From Eucommia ulmoides (taxonomy: Eukaryota > Streptophyta > Magnoliopsida > Garryales > Eucommiaceae), in contig CM028326.1 in assembly GCA_016647705.1 (NCBI GenBank), forward strand, positions 2,604,001 to 2,668,000: a DNA stretch of 64,000 bases. The letters run 5' to 3'. Under the pieces are notes generated by a model. That model had not been told where the DNA came from. It worked only from the letters and a program-made list of their open reading frames with translations, and did no database searches. Positions 12,530 through 24,353 of this stretch are shown piece after piece. Every line of letters starts with the position of its first letter. Within the stretch, counting starts at the first letter, position 1. Made by a program: the position numbers and the translations under genes.

Positions 12530-12536
12530 ATTTATA
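12530..12536 (-). promoter_or_regulatory. TATA box of the PMD gene inside the right MULE arm
   Basis: On - the sequence cgcctataaatatcact matches the left-arm promoter. It is followed by a 5' exon ending at the donor CACAG/GTTAG (12413/12412). Both element genes thus appear to share one duplicated promoter design. Confidence 0.62.
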
Positions 12537-12623
12537 GGCGAAGTTGTGCACATATACCGAGATTTCAAAAATTCAAAAATTCAAATTCAAATTCAAAAGG
12601 GAGAGGGGAAAGGGAGGGGGGAA

Positions 12624-12906
12624 AGAAGGCAGCCTAAAGGCTGCCTTCTTTGCAGCTTTGGCCGGTCAAACGACCGGCCAAAGCAAACGGCGACCAGCCG
12701 TGGTAACGGCTGGTCGCCGTCTGTTGATCCCGCCCTTCACAAGGGCGGGATCATATTTTTAATAAAAAAAAAAAATTCATTTGATCCCGCCCTTGTGAAG
12801 GGCGGGATCAAATAAAAAAAAAAAAAAAATTTATTGATTCCGCCCTTCGTAAGGGCGGGATCAAATTAAATTAATTTTTTTTGATCCCGCTGTTCACAAG
12901 CGCGGG

Positions 12907-12948
<42 letters not shown>

Positions 12949-12975
12949 CGATTTCGCCCTTCACAAGGGCGAAAT
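12624..12975. repeat. Cluster of eight palindromes in the right MULE arm, mirrored order
   Basis: The palindromes lie at 12624-12649, 12655-12684, 12687-12720, 12726-12752, 12783-12809, 12836-12862, 12883-12908 and 12951-12975. Stems are the same as in the left arm, in reverse order; loops and a few stem bases differ. A run of about 38 A follows the seventh. Confidence 0.9.
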
Positions 12976-13055
12976 GCATTACTACGGTAAATAAGTTAAA
13001 AACTATTTTCATTCAGTAATTTTTTTTTTTTTAATATTTAGTAGGTAAACAACTC

Positions 13056-13065
13056 ATTATATGAG
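13056..13065. repeat. Right 10-bp target site duplication of the MULE
   Basis: attatatgag is identical to 695-704 and sits directly after the right terminus. Confidence 0.93.
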
Positions 13066-14141
13066 CTTGATCATGTTCTGCGATTTATCGGCCATTGCCG
13101 GTGCGGCTATACTCCTTTTCTTTTTCGTCTTCTTCTTCTCAATGTAAATGCAAGCCAATGGGGAGAGGGTGGGTGGTTGTTAATGTAATTTTAATTTTTT
13201 TTGAATGTATTATGCTTTTTTTTTTGCCCCAGAGAGAGAGAATAGCCGGAACAGTCACAGTCGGACACGCCGGCAATGAGTTTCACCAGGAAAGAAGGAC
13301 GCGAAAAGTGTAAAATAAAAAGTTCATAGAGAATTATGTATAATTAATTTTAAGGATAAAATAGGAAATTTAGACCACATCCAAACCAAATAATAATTTA
13401 GGGACCAAATGTGTCGAGTGTTAAATATCAAGGGCCACTTAAAGACCCCTTGCCTTTTAATAGATACCACTGAAATTCTCCGTGTTTTATCAAATACCAA
13501 AAACATCTTTTACTTTTTTTAATCGGAGCAGTCAACCTCTTAACTCGTAGTTGACTGACTGACGTTATATTTAAATTCCAAAGTATAAAAAAAAATCATA
13601 CTAGATTTTTTAAAGTAAAAAAAAAATATTTATCTTTTTTCAATTGAAGTAAAAATATTTTATTTTATTTTTCAATTGAATTCAAGTGAAAAATCAATTG
13701 GTCGACAGAATGTTCCATTCAGTTGACAGGTTAGATCAAGACATGCAATTTGAATCCACTATTTTCAACAGTCGACTGATTTGTCAAGTCGGTTGACCGA
13801 CTGGATTAATTTTCAGAATTTTTTACCTCACTACTATAACCAGTTAAACGTTTGGCTTGGCTTATTCGATCGGTCATTTGACCTCATTTTTAAATTTAAA
13901 TTACAACAATCAAAGAAATTAAAATTAATAAACAATTTTTTTTTTAAAAAAAACGAAATTAAAAAAAAAAAAAAAAAAAAGGGTAAAAAGGTAATTAAAA
14001 AAAAATTGTTTAAAATAAAATAATAGTCAAACTTTAGGGGTATATAGTGTAAAAAAATATTTAGGTTTTCAAAACTCATTTCATCTCTCTCTCTCCTCTC
14101 TTTGCTCTCGCTATTGGTAAAAAAAAAAAAATAAGAGAACG
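13066..14141. other. Flank right of the MULE, no gene supported
   Basis: It starts with a somewhat GC-richer stretch (13066-13320) that contains a 23-codon hydrophobic frame at 13074-13145. AT-rich DNA with long A runs near 13960-13980 follows. No family is recognised. Confidence 0.5.
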
Positions 14142-14370
14142 CCGGGACCAAGTCAAGAAAATATATTTTTTTGGTCCCAACATTCAAAACGCCGAGACCA
14201 AAAAAATAAAAAATAAAAAAGTTTCAAACGGTCCCGATGTTGTGAACATCGGGACCAAAATGACCTCGGTGTTGCGTACATTGGGATACTCGACCTTGGT
14301 AAATATCATTGATCTCGCGTGCTGTTAGATTTTTTTTTTTTTAAAAAAACATTTAATATGTAAAAAACTC
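14142..14370. mobile_element. Right-end remnant of a MULE related to the large one
   Basis: The palindrome at 14230-14256 (stem ggtcccgatgtt) and decayed relatives at 14142-14205 copy the design of the large element's palindromes. The stretch ends taatatgtaaaaaactc, close to the large element's right end taatatttagtaggtaaacaactc. It is followed by agttaatgag, a possible target duplication whose partner I did not find. It is probably the end of a non-autonomous relative. Confidence 0.45.
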
Positions 14371-14920
14371 AGTTAATGAGCAACCGTGACTATTTAAATG
14401 TCACATCACATTTGATTATTGCCTCTACCTAGCCCCCAATTGAGTGGTATGTTAAATTACACAAAGCCATTTTCTAAAGTAGTGACTTTTCTGTATCTCT
14501 CCACTGAAAGTAGACGAAATGAGAGCTTCCATGATTCATACCTGCATCTTCTCTCTCCCTCTCCTCCTCCTTGTTCTTCCTTCTTTTGCTGCGGGATTCA
14601 ATCAAAAACAATAAGAAGAAGAAGATAAAGAAATCAAAAGATCAAATTTTCCACATGGGTTTCACTATGGAGCTGCAACTTCTGCATATCAAGTCTCTTT
14701 CTCTCTCTCTTTCTTGTTTTCTTTTTTTTTTTTATATTTTTTTTTTTTTTTTGAATGAACATGAATGTAGATTGAAGGAGCATATCTTGAGGATGGAAGA
14801 AGCCTCAGCAATTGGGACGCCTTCTGTCGTATTAAAAGTACTGGATAAATCTAAAACAATCACTCTTGATTTCGGGTTTGTACCCAACCTTACCTTACTT
14901 TTTTTTCCTTGCAAAAAAAA

Positions 14921-15020
14921 CAAGGTAAGGCCGTGGACAATAGAGCTAAGTGGTCCGACTCTTCCTCGGACCCCGCGCATAGCGGGAGCTTTATAGCAAT
15001 GTGGTGGGCTGCCCTTTTTT
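14921..15020 (+). mobile_element. Au-type SINE, 3' part only
   Basis: In intron 2 of the GH1 relic, caaggtaaggccgtgga, then cggaccccgcgcatagcggg, agctttatagca and gggctgcccttttt match the conserved 3' half of the Au SINE family. The tRNA-like 5' half (A and B boxes) is not present, so this is a 5'-truncated copy. Confidence 0.78.
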
Positions 15021-15043
15021 ATCTTCAACGTTTTCTTGTTTAA

Positions 15044-15160
<117 letters not shown>

Positions 15161-15211
15161 TAAGAACAGAGAAGAAAAATTACGAGAAACACCTTCTTCT
15201 TCCCCTGGTGA

Positions 15212-15310
<99 letters not shown>

Positions 15311-15678
15311 TAATTTTCTCTGTATTTTTTTTCTTTTTTTCCTTCTACCTTTTATCTACTTTTATTTTGTTCTTTTCACTTCACCAGATGGTAGATTCGG
15401 AGAAGTTAATCGAGCCGGGATCGCCTTTTACAACAAAATCATCAATAATCTCTTGGACAAAGGTACTAAGCAGAAATTTAGGCACCGTTTGATAATACAA
15501 TTCATCACTTAAAACACGACTAAAAAAAAAATTAAAAATCATTTGATTTTAGTTCTCAAGTATAAAATTAAAAATAAAACCGAAATGCAGGGATTGAGCC
15601 GTTTGTGACAATTCACCACCACGACTACCCTCAAGAACTCAAGGAACATTATAAGGGTTGGCTCAGTCCTCTTATGCA

Positions 15679-16053
15679 GTATGACCATTCTTCTAATTTT
15701 TTCCTTTTTTTTCTGAATATTTAATTATTTCTTTCAACTAGTGTATGTACCCTGTGTTTGAATGCACGGATTTGAAAAAATTAACTTAAAAATATCTTTT
15801 AAAAATTTCTTTTGACATCATTCAAAATTTCATTTTTGAAATAATCTTAGTACAAACATTCAATAAAAAAAAAAGTCACACCACCAATAAGGCGGTACTG
15901 CATAAATAAATATGTATATATTTTAAAAATTAATGTTGGACTATAAAATCCACAAATTTGGGGGAAATAATTTTAAGTTTTAACAAATCAAATAGTTGCT
16001 CGAAGGATTATAGTTCTGTAATGGCCCGTCGTGGTGTTGATAGAAGTGTGTAG
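15679..16053. other. Left part of GH1 intron 6
   Basis: AT-rich intron sequence from the donor after CTTATGCA to the start of the solo LTR. No further feature is seen. The matching right part of this intron is 24516-24689. Confidence 0.65.
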
Positions 16054-19046
16054 TGTAAGATCCTGATTTTTTTATCGTATATTAGAATAATTCGAAATTA
16101 CAAGTGTTATTTATTATTTGATTTAAAATTTTAGGGGTCAATTCGCAATTTTAAAACATTAAAATTTGAAATAGGACTTAAATAACTTCAAACTTTTAAT
16201 TGAAGGGAGGTTAATGTAATTTGGATATAATTAATATATATATATATATACACACTAGCCGGCTGCAATGGAAATGCTTGAGCGACGGCGATGGAAATGT
16301 GAGTGTGAGGGAGCGTATTTGCTTCCAGAGTGAGAGTGAAAGGAGAGATCGTTTGACAGTGAGTGCGAAGGGAGACAGAAGCGAAAGGCTGAACATTAAA
16401 ACCCTAAACTTTATTTTGCTTTTATAATTGGGTTAAAATTAATCCGATGGTCAGAAAATGTCTAGAGATTTGTCTCTCATTCGACGACTGTGAATATCCC
16501 AGTCCTAATTTATTATATATATATATATATATATATATACGCGTGTAATCAAATAGAGCGACGGAAGACACTTGGCAAATTCTTTATATATATATATATA
16601 CACTCATGTACACACGCGAGAGGAAGGGGGGAGCAAAACAGAAAACCGAAGAGCGAGAAAACTCGCCGGCGGCGAGAAATTCAAAATTGGAAACTTACAC
16701 GCAGCATGTGTGTGCGTCGTTTGTTCGTAGCGGTGGTCGTGAGTATGTGTAGGTGGCCGGCGATCGCATATAAGGGTGAGGTGTTGCCGTTCGTCGGTGG
16801 TGTGTTCTTTAGCATTGGTTGGTGTGTGTCGCCGTTCGGTTCGGTGGCGTGGAGGTGTTGTTCGCCCGGTGATTGTGTGAGTGAGTGTTGTATGAGCCGT
16901 GTGTGTTGTTTCCCGTCGTCTGGTGCCGGAGTATGTGAGTGTATGTGTTCGTCGCCGGCGGAGGGTTAGAGAGAGAAAGAGGGAGATTGGTCAGATGAGT
17001 GGTTGATCGCTGTGGTTTGGGGAGTGCCGTTCTCCGTTATCATTGATGGGTTGTGGGTGTGTGTTCTGTTCGGGTTAAGTAGGCGATCGTGTGTGTGGCG
17101 TGATGGCGCTGCTCGACTGAGTTGAAACAGAGGCAGAAACAGAGAAAAGGGAGAGTGGTGGGTCGCCGGTAGTAAGGGCCGGTGGAGGTGCCGGCTGCTG
17201 AACCAGAAACACAGACGAAAAACAGAAGAAGAAAAAGGGAAAGAAAGAGAAAATGGGGGGCCGTCGCCGGCGGTGCAGGCCGGCGGAAGAGAGATGGAGG
17301 TTCGGTGAAGCTGGCGTAGACCAGAAACGAAAAAGGAACAGGAAGAAAAGAAGAAAAAGGGGAAAAAAAAATGGGGAAATTCCACAAACCACCCCAACAA
17401 AAATTAAAAATCCAATTTTGCGACCGATGGAAAAGTCGAAAGAGGTAAAATTCCTATCACTTTTAATATATGCATTTAATTGTGTTTAAATTGTCTCGTG
17501 AGTGATTATAAAACTAATCTCTAGCACCGAAATATTGAAGTGACAATAATAAATATTGAGACCATTCGCATGAATGAATTTGATATCGTAAACGGTAACG
17601 GAACCATACTCGTTAAATAGTAATATAGAATTCGGTGAATAGAAAATTACGAAAATTAGGGCCTGTATTTACTGATTAGGTTATTTTTACATAAAATATT
17701 AATTTAGGGCTTGTCACGAATAGGTTCCCGATTTCCAGAGAGTCGGTGGAACTTTTGGAAACGGATATTCAGGTGAGTGTACTGTCTTTTTGCCAACCTA
17801 TTTTTCTATGTATATATAATGAAGTATGTGATTACTTAAACTGTATGAATTTATAAACGATATGGATCAAGCAGGATTTTGGTGAGTTGGTAAATTGAAT
17901 TTTCGGAAGATCTCGATGGTTTTCGAAATAAAGCTGAAAATGAATTTTTGTTGGATTTGGTGAAATCAGACGGTGTTTTTAAAAGAGGGTAGAAAACATC
18001 TGTTTTTCTATAAATGCCTGGTTTTCAAAAAAAAAAAAAAAGGGTGAAAAAGTAGTTTTGATAAAATTAGACGTTTTCTTTAAAAGAAAGTGTGAAATAT
18101 GATTTTTGGATTTAAAAGTTGCTTTTGAGGAAAAGAGATAGACGTGGTGATTTGACGATGTTGAGTAAACGTTATTTATTGAGTTGTGATTCGATGATGT
18201 TGTATTTGTTTTGACGATGCCATAGTATTTATCTGTTTCGGTAGAGTGAGGTTATCCGCTTCGGTGGAGAGATGTTATCCGCTACGGTGGAGTGATATTT
18301 ATCTGCTTCGGCAGAGTGATGTTAGACGTTTACACTGCGCAGTGATTATCCGCTTCGGTGGAGTGATGGGTGTTCGTAGGAAGGCATATCCTACGGATGG
18401 TACGGTACCGTTGCAAACTCCCGATCGTGAGGTTAAAACGATCATTAGGGCTGGCCAGTGTGTGTATTTGAGGTGTGTGTTTGAGATGGGTGCTTGAGAT
18501 GTGGTATTTTACGTATATTGGTTGATTTGATATTTATTATCATGGTGATTAGTATGATTTTTATATTAGTTGAATTTGAATGGAACTTAATTATGTCGCT
18601 TTATTTTTCTTGCTCATATACTGGGGATTTTACGAGCTATGTGGTATTTATAAACTTACGCTTGATCCATTAGATGTTGTAGAATGAATTATTAATTTAA
18701 AAATATTTTTACTAAGAAGGCAGTACACTCGCAGGTAAAATAGCTAGGAGTTGGTCGATACCCTACTGGCGCTAGATAGAGATTATGCGGGTCACGCAAA
18801 TGAGTCATTTGAGGAAAATTTTGGAGACGAGATATCAGAAATGAAATCTAAGTGAGGTTCAGGGGATTTGTTTTGATTGTATTTATATTCGGGACGGTGT
18901 ATCCCTACAGGATGGGACTATTATATGTGTTGTATAGATTTACAATTTTGTTATTGACGTATTGAGGTTGGGTAGTTAGTTGGATGGTGACATGTCTACG
19001 TCACGCCAGCCCCACATGATGGGTGTCCGGGGTGGGGTGTGACACA
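16054..19046 (+). mobile_element. Long solo LTR, Ty3/gypsy type, fossil
   Basis: It begins tgtaagatcctg and ends ggggtggggtgtgaca(ca), the usual ends of a large class of plant gypsy LTRs. At about 2.99 kb it is as long as Tekay/Del-type LTRs. No internal coding region, primer site or second LTR accompanies it, so it looks like a solo LTR left by recombination. The sequence tagtg flanks it on both sides (16051-16055 and 19047-19051), overlapping the terminal bases, so exact ends may shift by two. A second, diverged member of the family lies reversed at 59697-61110. Confidence 0.72.
18235..18375 (+). repeat. Imperfect tandem repeat in the solo LTR
   Basis: About five degenerate copies of a unit like ttatccgcttcggtggagtg occur just before the conserved box ggtacggtaccg (about 18398). 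Confidence 0.7.
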
Positions 19047-19135
19047 TAGTGCAGTTGTCGTCGGGTTTGAGAAGGGGTGACTCGATCCACAGTTAGAGAT
19101 GAAGAGAGAGAGGAATTTTTTGAAGAAATAGAAAG

Positions 19136-19292
19136 AGTTAAGATGTTTGAAACGTGGGAGAATGAATCATGTATTGATATTATGAGAAACATACATAGAC
19201 TACAATGTTATACACAGGTATTTATAGGGGAAGTAAGGGTTAGGGTTTTGCTTAAATCGGCCACATGGGCCAAGCCCATTATTACATTAACA
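19136..19292 (-). repeat. 3' LTR of the copia fossil
   Basis: 157 bp, preceded by the target duplication gaaag (19131-19135). The - strand form begins TGTTAATG. Confidence 0.88.
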
Positions 19293-22200
19293 TCCCCCTT
19301 CAAACTCAAGACAGTAAGTAGGAGGTAAACTTGAGTTTGGAAACCAAAGAGTGAAAACGTCCAAGTGGATGAGTCTTAGAGAAAATGTCTGCAGTTTGAT
19401 TGGTTGAACTGACGGATTTTAGGCAAACTGTATTCTGGTAAATGTGATGGCGGATGAAGTGACAATTAGTCTCAATGTATTTTGTATACTCGTGGAAGAC
19501 GTCATTGTGACCGGTCTGAATAGCACTCCTATTATCACAGTGTAGGATAGTGGCACTAGGAGAAGAGATACCTATATTGGCCAGTAATCATCGAAGCCAA
19601 ATAAGTTCTTGAGTTGCATCAGCCATAGCACAATATTCAGCTTCAATACTAGAGCGAACAGTCACAATTTGTTTCTTACTATGCTAGGAAATGAGAGAGT
19701 TACCCAAGAAAAAACAGTAACTAGTGGTTGAACGTCTGTCAGTGGGGTCACTAGCCCAATCGGTATCAGAATAAGCTTGTAAAATGGTAGCAGACTGAGC
19801 TGAGAAATGAAATCCATAAAACATAGTACCCTTATCATATTGAAAGATTCGAAGAACAGCCGAGTAATTAGTAGTCCGAGGAGCGGACAAGAATTGGTTG
19901 ATCTGGTGAACAACATAGGCAATGTCGGGGTGAGTGATAGTGAGGTATACAAGACTTCCAACCAATTGGCGATATAGAGTGACCTCCTAAAGAAATGAAC
20001 CATCGAGTTGAGTAAGTCTGATGTTTGGCTCGAGATGAGTAGTGGCAGTGGTGGAGTTAGTGATCCTAGTCTTCGAAAGAAGATCAAAGGCATATTTAGC
20101 CTAAGAGAGAAAATGTCCATCTGAACCAGATAAGACTTCGAAACCAAGAAAATAGGTGAATACGCCAAGATCTTTCATTTCGAATTGGCCACTGAGAAAC
20201 TGTTTGAGTTCAGAAATGTCACGAAGATCATCTCCAGTAATAACCATATAATCCACGTACAGTAAAAGAAGGATAATACCGCTGGCAGTGTGGCGAATAA
20301 ACAGAGCCGAATCATGATCACTAGATGTGAACCCAAACTGATGAATAGTAGTGCTAAATTTGGCAAACCATGCACATGGAGCTTGTTTCAATCCATACAG
20401 AGCATGACGAAAATGGAAAACTTTATTTCGAAGGATAGCTAGACCATGAGGTGGATGCATATTGACTTTCTCAAGTAGGTCGCCATTGAGAAATGTATTT
20501 TTGACATCCATTTGAAAAATAGTCCACTTCCGAATGGCGGCAACGGCAAGAAGTGTACAAATAGATGTGAGCCTCGCCACTGGAGCAAATGTCTCTTCAT
20601 AATCAATGCCATATTCCTGAGCGAAGCCCTTGGCAGTCAGGCTTTATATCAGTCAATAGAGCCATCAGAAAGCGTCTTGATCTTAAACACCCATTTGCAC
20701 CCAATAGGAATTTTCCTAGGAGGCAGATCCACGATATCCCAAGTATGAGTTTTGGCTAGGGCCTAAAGTTCTTCGTCCATTGCTTTCTGCCAAATAGTAG
20801 GATTGAAGCTCATGTAGATGAAGTATAGTAGAAAAACAATGAAAATCATGGAGATGAGAGGGGCGATGAGTTACCCTAGTAGATCTGCGATGGTGATATG
20901 GAGGATGGCCCTCAAAAGAAGGCGATGCAGACTCATCAGACATAGGAATATCCTGAGGGACGACCGATTGAGTCGGAGGGGTGAGGTCAACTGGCGATTC
21001 TGGAGTTGGAGCTGGAGTTGGAAGGGTGAAATCAGCTGGTGGGTCAAATGTGGATTCGATAGTACCTGAAACTGGGTTCTCAGGAAATAACTCAATAGAT
21101 GGATTAGTAAAAAAATTGGAGTTAGGGATGGTAGACATGTCAAATGACCATAAGGAAGAAAACATTTGATGTTCCCAAAAAACGACATGACAAGAAATAC
21201 GAAGAGTTTTAGAAATGGGATCCCAACACCGATACCTCTTATATTCAATACCATATCCAATGAAACAACATAGGTGAGCCCTTGGTTTCAATTTGCTATA
21301 TTCATGTGGTTTAAGAAGAACGAAACAAACGCAACCAAAAACTTTGAGTTCAGAGTAATCAAGAGGCTTATTGAAAAGACGCTCTGATTTTGGATTGTGG
21401 CAGAAGGAACACGGTTGATTGTGTACACTGCGGTTAAGGCAGCCTCACCTCAGAAGCGCTCAAGACATGAAGAAGAAATGAGTAGAGCACGAACGATATC
21501 AAGAATGTGTCTATGTTTGCGTTCAGCTCGTTCATTTTGTTAGGAGGCTCCAGGACACGAGCGGTGGAGAAGAGTGTCATTTTTGTAAAGTAGGTTTAGA
21601 AAAGCACGGTTTTTTTATTCCATTGCATTGTCTGGGCGAAAAATTTTGATATTCCGAGAGAATTGAGTTTGAACCTAAAAGAAAAATTAGAATTTATTTT
21701 AAATAATTCAGATATATTTTTCATAAGAAACAATCATGTATATCAAGAATAGTCATCCACAAATATAACAAAATAGCGAGCAGCACCCATTGTTGCATGA
21801 GAAGAAGGTCCCCAAACATCAGAACTAAATCAAACGGTGCAAGAGAAGCAGACTGACTTTCATTAAAAAGTAAAACTGATTGTTTTAAAAGTTGACAATG
21901 AATATAATGGAAAGACTCATGCTGAAATGAACCTAACTGACCACAAGAAATAAGAGAACGAAGGCGACTAGATGAAGTGTAACCTAACTGAGAGTGCCAC
22001 AATTCTACGGGTGAGAGTCTTGGGATGGATGCGGCTGATTGGTTTGGTGATGATGAAGATGGGACTTGGAGGTGAGTGAGCTCAAAGAGGCGTCCAACTT
22101 TACAGTCAGTCCCAAAGCATTTTCCTGTCTAAGGGTTCTGCACACGATAACCAGTAAAAGAAAAATACAAATCAAGTCCAAGATCACGTAATTGTCCAAC

Positions 22201-24353
22201 AGATATAAGGTTGAGTGTAAGCTTAGGGACCAAATATGTATCAGGAAAAGATAAATGAGAACTGTCAACATGTCCAGTATGGCTGATCAACATATTTGAT
22301 CCATTAGCATTGTGAATAGTAGATGCATACTCATCACGGGTTTTAGAAGAAAAGATAGAGAAATCAGATGTCATGTGATTACAACAGGCAGAATAAAAAT
22401 ACTATCGAGATGTACCTGGTGTAGTTGACATGGCTACATTTTTACCAATTTTATTTAGAGCCTCAGTGAGCGCGGTGCAGAAACCATTCCAATCAGGTGA
22501 AGAGCTGGATGAAGTTGGTGTAACATCAGTGGCTACAACAGCAACATTCTTTGGCTTGAAATAGGACCGATTGCAAGAGCCTCAAGAGTAATATTGGTTC
22601 CCATTTGACTGATTTTCAAATGGAAGTTTAGAGCAGTTTGCAAGATAGTGGCCCGGTTCTCTAGAGACTTACACAGGCGAGAAAGACATTTGAGCAATTC
22701 ATGCCCTTGTGAATAATAATGCCTAAAGTGTAAGGGCTTCTGGGATGGGTTTGACTTCCCTCCTGGTGTTGCAAGAATAATTGGTTCTACTAGGGCAACA
22801 TCTGTATGTGAGCTTTGTAGTGTCGCAAGACATGTTTCCTCACTGAGTAGGTTAGAAAGGACATTGTTTAGAGAAACTAGCGTGCTCCAATAGAGAATTG
22901 AAGCTCGTACACGCTCAAATTCTTCCCTCAAGCCCATCAGGAATTGCATAATGTGCGTCTCTGTTCAGTGTTTGGCATGAATGGTGACGTCTTTTGTGCA
23001 TTCTCAGGTTGGCTTAGTAATAGCTAATTAATCCCACACGGCAGTCATCATGCATAGGAAACTATTGTCAGTTTGCCCAGGTTCCTAGCGCATACTATGG
23101 ATGGTAGAGAGAAGGCGATACCGATTTGAGATGTCTGCCTTGGTATAGCGGTTCTGGAGAAGATCTCAAGCTTCTCTAGCTGTCTGGATTGTACCAAATT
23201 GAAGTTTGATCTCTAGAATGATAGTAACGGAGCCATGTGAGAATCTGGTAATTTTTGCTATCACATTCCTCTAGATGGTAAATGTATTTGGCCTTATCTT
23301 CGTTGTCCGTTTGATCGGGTTCAGTGATATTTTCAGTCACGAGACGCCAAAATCATCATCCATAGAGAAACTAGGCATTTTTTGAGCCCATACGACATAA
23401 TTAGTTTCATTCAGAACATTAGTGATAACCCGAGGTGCATCTGATTCAGCCAGATGAGCAAAAGATGAGGTGAACCGGTGTACAAAATACTTAAATAAAT
23501 AAGGAAATGTATTCTATGATTACCAAATCAAAAAACGAAGGTCAAAAACAGATTCAGAACGCCAAAAACCCTTAGGAACCAGTCCAAATTTGCAGAAAAT
23601 CGGTCAACAAAGTCCTGAACCGGGACAAAGAAGGTATTGATGACGTGGCAGGGGTTGAGGAGACAGCATGACGCTGATGGGACTATCAATGCTGACGGGG
23701 CAAGCAGTCAACGCTGATGTGGCACGAGCCAATACTGATGTGGCACAGGTCAACACTGACGTAGCGCTGACTAGGGGCTAACGTGGCGATGAGGTGGCAA
23801 TGACGTATCGCTGAGATGGCACTGGTCAACGATGACGTGGCGTTGACTAGGTGCTGAGTTGGCGCTGACTTGGATTGATGACTGTGCTTTTAGGGCGGAT
23901 GTGGCAGCTGGTGTGCAGAAGGCAAAGGAAAGCCACGCATGGATCTGACGCGCCACCTATTTCCCGCGCGTGAGGGGGCATGAACAGTAACTTGGTGATG
24001 AGCCTTACGTTTTTGGAATCGTCTCGTCGAGACGGTTCCGATGGTTTATTATAAGATGAATTTGACGCCCTGGTTGAGGCGATAAAGCCCAAAATCCGAG
24101 ACGGCAAAGAGTGGTGGTACTGCTGGCTGTTGGAGGCACGTGAGAAAGCGTCTGGACTCCGTTGGCGGTGATTTTTGTGGCGTTATATTCGTCTATGGAA
24201 GACAAAGTCGGTGGTATGATATTTGTTGATACCGGAGAAATGATGAAACCTGCAGTGACGATGAAAGTCTCGAGAGAATATGGGCGGCGGAAGCGTTAGG
24301 GTGATGAAAATTTTATTGAGAACAGATTCAGAAAAAACTTGCTCTTGATATCA

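Larger units (their letters stand above)
705..13055 (+). mobile_element. Complete Mutator-like element (MULE), MuDR-like layout with transposase and PMD gene
   Basis: This 12,351-bp DNA transposon starts gagttgtttacc and ends with its reverse complement, between perfect 10-bp copies of attatatgag. Long inverted arms (about 705-4060 and 9591-13055) enclose two convergent genes. A MURA-type transposase runs rightwards (4334-6598) and a spliced plant mobile domain gene runs leftwards (9360-6962). Each arm has a mirrored palindrome cluster, a TATA box, a 5' exon and an intron made of tandem repeats. Both coding frames are open. The plan equals that of maize MuDR (mudrA and mudrB convergent from arm promoters), but the second gene is PMD, not mudrB. 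Only the apparent lack of a C-terminal SWIM zinc finger in the transposase argues against full autonomy. Confidence 0.93.
9591..13055 (-). repeat. Right terminal inverted repeat of the MULE
   Basis: This is the mirror image of 705-4060: a tandem array inside, then a 5' exon and TATA box, eight palindromes, the box cattactacggtaaataagt and the terminus ggtaaacaactc. The inner border is approximate. The short piece 9363-9590 between it and the PMD start is AT-rich intron. Confidence 0.85.

Noticed and set aside
13074-13145. 23-codon hydrophobic frame (MFCDLSAIAGAAILL...) beside the MULE
   Set aside because: Too short, with no homologue recognised and no splice context. It might be the tail of a membrane protein disrupted by the MULE, but nothing else supports this.
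14921-15020. Organelle DNA insertion
   Set aside because: The GC-rich block matches the Au SINE 3' end rather than plastid or mitochondrial genes.
16490-17489. Several frames of 60-159 codons in the GC-rich part of the solo LTR
   Set aside because: The region is G/T- and A/G-rich low-complexity LTR sequence, and the frames on both strands resemble no family.
20101-20580. Reverse transcriptase frame as a host gene
   Set aside because: It lies between matched LTRs with primer site, purine tract and target duplication, so it belongs to the copia fossil.
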